Assembly (NCBI RefSeq): GCF_002208095.1
Contig: NZ_CP017990.1
Span: 1,736,001-1,800,000 of the forward strand
DNA length: 64,000 nucleotides
Origin: Enterobacter cloacae complex sp. ECNIH7
GTDB taxonomy: Bacteria; Pseudomonadota; Gammaproteobacteria; Enterobacterales; Enterobacteriaceae
Direction of reading: 5' to 3'
Below the pieces are notes generated by a model that saw only the letters and a program-made list of their open reading frames with translations, had not been told where the DNA came from and ran no database searches. Below are positions 62,848 to 64,000 of this stretch, piece after piece. Each line of letters begins with the position of its first letter. Position 1 is the stretch's first letter. The translations under genes and the position numbers were made by a program.

Positions 62848-63156
62848 TTGTCCGCGATAAACCACATAAAAAACCCGTTAACGATTATCGGTATTTTTGC
62901 GGGGATAGTAGAGGTCTCTGCAAACCTCGTATTACCTTTTCTTAATGATTCCCAGCAAAGTACATATCTTTGGTTTTTAATGTTTTTCCCGGCAGGGCTT
63001 GTAATAGTGTTTTTTTTGACGCTGAATTTTAATCATGTTGCACTTTATGCTCCAAGCGATTATAGCAACGATAGAGGATTCATGCAGGCCAATGGTAAAA
63101 TGATCGGTAATGATGTTCAGGATACTGATGCAACACAAGGCTTTGAATTAACATGA
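62848..63156 (+). CDS. Small inner-membrane protein of post-lysis cassette (102 aa)
   Basis: Not recognised. It starts with TTG behind an excellent AGGAGGG. Two transmembrane helices (about residues 9-32 and 40-62) are followed by a polar, probably cytoplasmic tail of 40 residues (HVALYAPSDYSNDRG... ending GFELT). The last 4 bases overlap the next gene (ATGA), so the two products are made together. AT content is well above that of the lysis genes, a sign of separate origin. Confidence 0.78.
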   Translation: MSAINHIKNPLTIIGIFAGIVEVSANLVLPFLNDSQQSTYLWFLMFFPAGLVIVFFLTLNFNHVALYAPSDYSNDRGFMQANGKMIGNDVQDTDATQGFELT

Positions 63157-63419
63157 ATAAATTCATCTCAAGCACTTTTAATAATACTATCGTCGAACTG
63201 GATGGCAACCATTACGAAAGGTGCGTTTTTGAAAATTGCGAAATTGTATATAAGGGGTTACAGCCTTTTAATTTAATTAATTGTAATTTTATTGCATGCA
63301 AATGGAAATTTGAAGGTGCAGCGTCAAACACAATTAATTTTTTAAAGGTTATGTATAAAGATATGGGTGAGTTTGGAAAGAAAATGGTAGAAGCCACTTT
63401 CGAAAACATAAAAAAATAG
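63153..63419 (+). CDS. Small protein with pentapeptide-like pattern (88 aa)
   Basis: Function unknown. The first half repeats F/C-rich strands (CVFENCEIVYKG, LINCNFIACKWKFEGAA), like a short right-handed beta-helix or pentapeptide coil. The C-terminal 35 residues are helical. I have the impression of a broad family of similar small proteins in other Proteobacteria but cannot verify it. It is coupled to the preceding membrane protein and followed by a terminator. Strongly AT-rich. Confidence 0.75.
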   Translation: MNKFISSTFNNTIVELDGNHYERCVFENCEIVYKGLQPFNLINCNFIACKWKFEGAASNTINFLKVMYKDMGEFGKKMVEATFENIKK

Positions 63420-63452
63420 TTTCATCCATTTACTTTCAATTTATGAGATATT

Positions 63453-63476
63453 GCCCTGCAATCGCGGGGCTTTTTT
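63453..63476 (+). terminator. Terminator of the post-lysis cassette
   Basis: GCCCTGC and GCGGGGC pair (one G-T) around AATC, followed by six T. Confidence 0.9.
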
Positions 63477-63516
63477 ATGCGCATCGCACGCGCACATCAA
63501 AGAAAGTCTTTCAGCT

Positions 63517-63570
63517 GTGAGCCTGGGCAAACCGTTAACTTTCGGCGGCTTTGCCGTGCGACAGGCTCAC
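63517..63570 (+). other. Long rod-like RNA hairpin before the last gene
   Basis: GTGAGCCTG (63517-63525) pairs perfectly with CAGGCTCAC (63562-63570). Directly inside, GGCAAACCG (63526-63534) pairs with CGG-C-TTTGCC (63546-63555) with one bulged C. An 11-base loop caps it, and a 6-base one-sided internal loop separates the stems. Not followed by a T-run; the next gene starts 19 bases later. Confidence 0.65.
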
Positions 63571-63589
63571 GTCTAAAAGGAAAATTAAA

Positions 63590-64000
63590 ATGTCAGAACC
63601 TTCAATCGTCCCTTACGTAAAAACCACTCCCAAACCTTTTGGTGTGGACGTCGAATGGAAATGGCCGGGTGGCTGCGCGGTGCTAGAACTGCAATGCCTT
63701 CATGAAGATGGCCGACTTATGAAAGAACGCATCTTCTGGCCAGCTACCGTATGCCTTATTTCCGGCCTCAAAGCTGGTGAGAGATTGCAGGTGCGCCTGC
63801 GTCCAATTGCAGAAGATGGCTCAGCACGAGATTGGCGAGCCGGTGACTGGATCGAAGGGGTTTCTTCTGTCGATACCGAAGAGATTATTGAGGCGCTGGA
63901 CGAAGAGATCCGTAACAGCTGCGCACTTCATGGCCTTAAAGGTGGCTGGTTTGTTGATAAAACCGGCAAGGCTTACATCCACGAGGCGCTGATCGGCAAT
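63590..64000 (+). CDS. Phage tail/host-specificity-like protein, 5' part (truncated by window)
   Basis: Open from ATG at 63590, behind AAAAGGAAAA, to the window end (137 codons, no stop). The region around residues 15-75 (DVEWKWPGGCAVLELQC...LKAGERLQVRLRP) looks like a fibronectin type III fold. The following DWIEGVSSVDTEEIIEALD resembles phage tail-fibre/J-associated proteins with DUF1983. Identity is tentative; the rest lies outside. Confidence 0.55.
   Translation, partial: MSEPSIVPYVKTTPKPFGVDVEWKWPGGCAVLELQCLHEDGRLMKERIFWPATVCLISGLKAGERLQVRLRPIAEDGSARDWRAGDWIEGVSSVDTEEIIEALDEEIRNSCALHGLKGGWFVDKTGKAYIHEALIGN

Overview
The window is a chromosomal segment of an enterobacterium. Gene order from ftsK to pncB follows the Escherichia coli 20-21 minute region almost gene for gene, and the proteins are close to E. 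coli but consistently diverged. An Enterobacter-like genus (Enterobacter or a near relative) is my inference. Three features support a non-Escherichia genus: no gene lies between aroA and cmk where E. coli has ycaL, nothing lies between dmsC and ycaD where E. coli has ycaC, and a CigR/RcnB-like gene sits between ycaD and pflA in place of ycaK/M/N.

Region 1 (1 to about 49,260) is core genome. It holds the 3' end of ftsK, then lolA, rarA and serS, then the anaerobic dmsABC operon behind an FNR-type site. Next come ycaD, a cigR-like gene, and the pyruvate formate-lyase block (pflA, pflB, focA, also FNR-linked). These are followed by ycaO, ycaP, serC-aroA, cmk-rpsA-ihfB and comEC(ycaI)-msbA-lpxK. 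Then come ycaQ, ycaR-kdsB, ycbJ, elyC, cmoM-mukFEB, ldtD, mepK, gloC, aspC, ompF, asnS and pncB. The striking lesion is in ompF. A 4-base deletion after codon 117 shifts the frame and creates an early stop, so the general porin is predicted to be lost.

Region 2 (about 49,260 to the end) is the left part of a lambdoid prophage inserted upstream of pncB; pepN, expected next, is not reached. The leftward operon ends in int. From its promoter end it contains a 97-aa protein, a stand-alone S24 peptidase, a 35-aa gene, small unknown proteins, a ParE-like protein, a two-gene membrane/SPFH-lipoprotein pair, an ORF6N protein, a 123-aa protein, an excisionase and the integrase. A CI-type repressor and a Cro/YdaS-type gene face each other across operators that share an AATACY motif with the leftward promoter. 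The rightward operon encodes an O-like initiator carrying an iteron array inside its gene, a DnaC-like loader, a DnaB-like helicase and a Q-type antiterminator. Then comes a 638-base noncoding stretch with a candidate late promoter, several terminators and structured-RNA candidates. It is followed by lysis genes (two holin-like proteins, GH19 endolysin, overlapping spanins).

Between the lysis cassette and the first tail-like gene lies an AT-rich two-gene unit (62,848-63,419) with its own extended -10 promoter, strong ribosome-binding site and terminator. That is the layout of a lysogen-expressed moron. It and the SPFH lipoprotein pair are the best candidates here for an undescribed phage-encoded system. 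A long, nearly continuous hairpin at 63,517-63,570 precedes the last, window-truncated gene.
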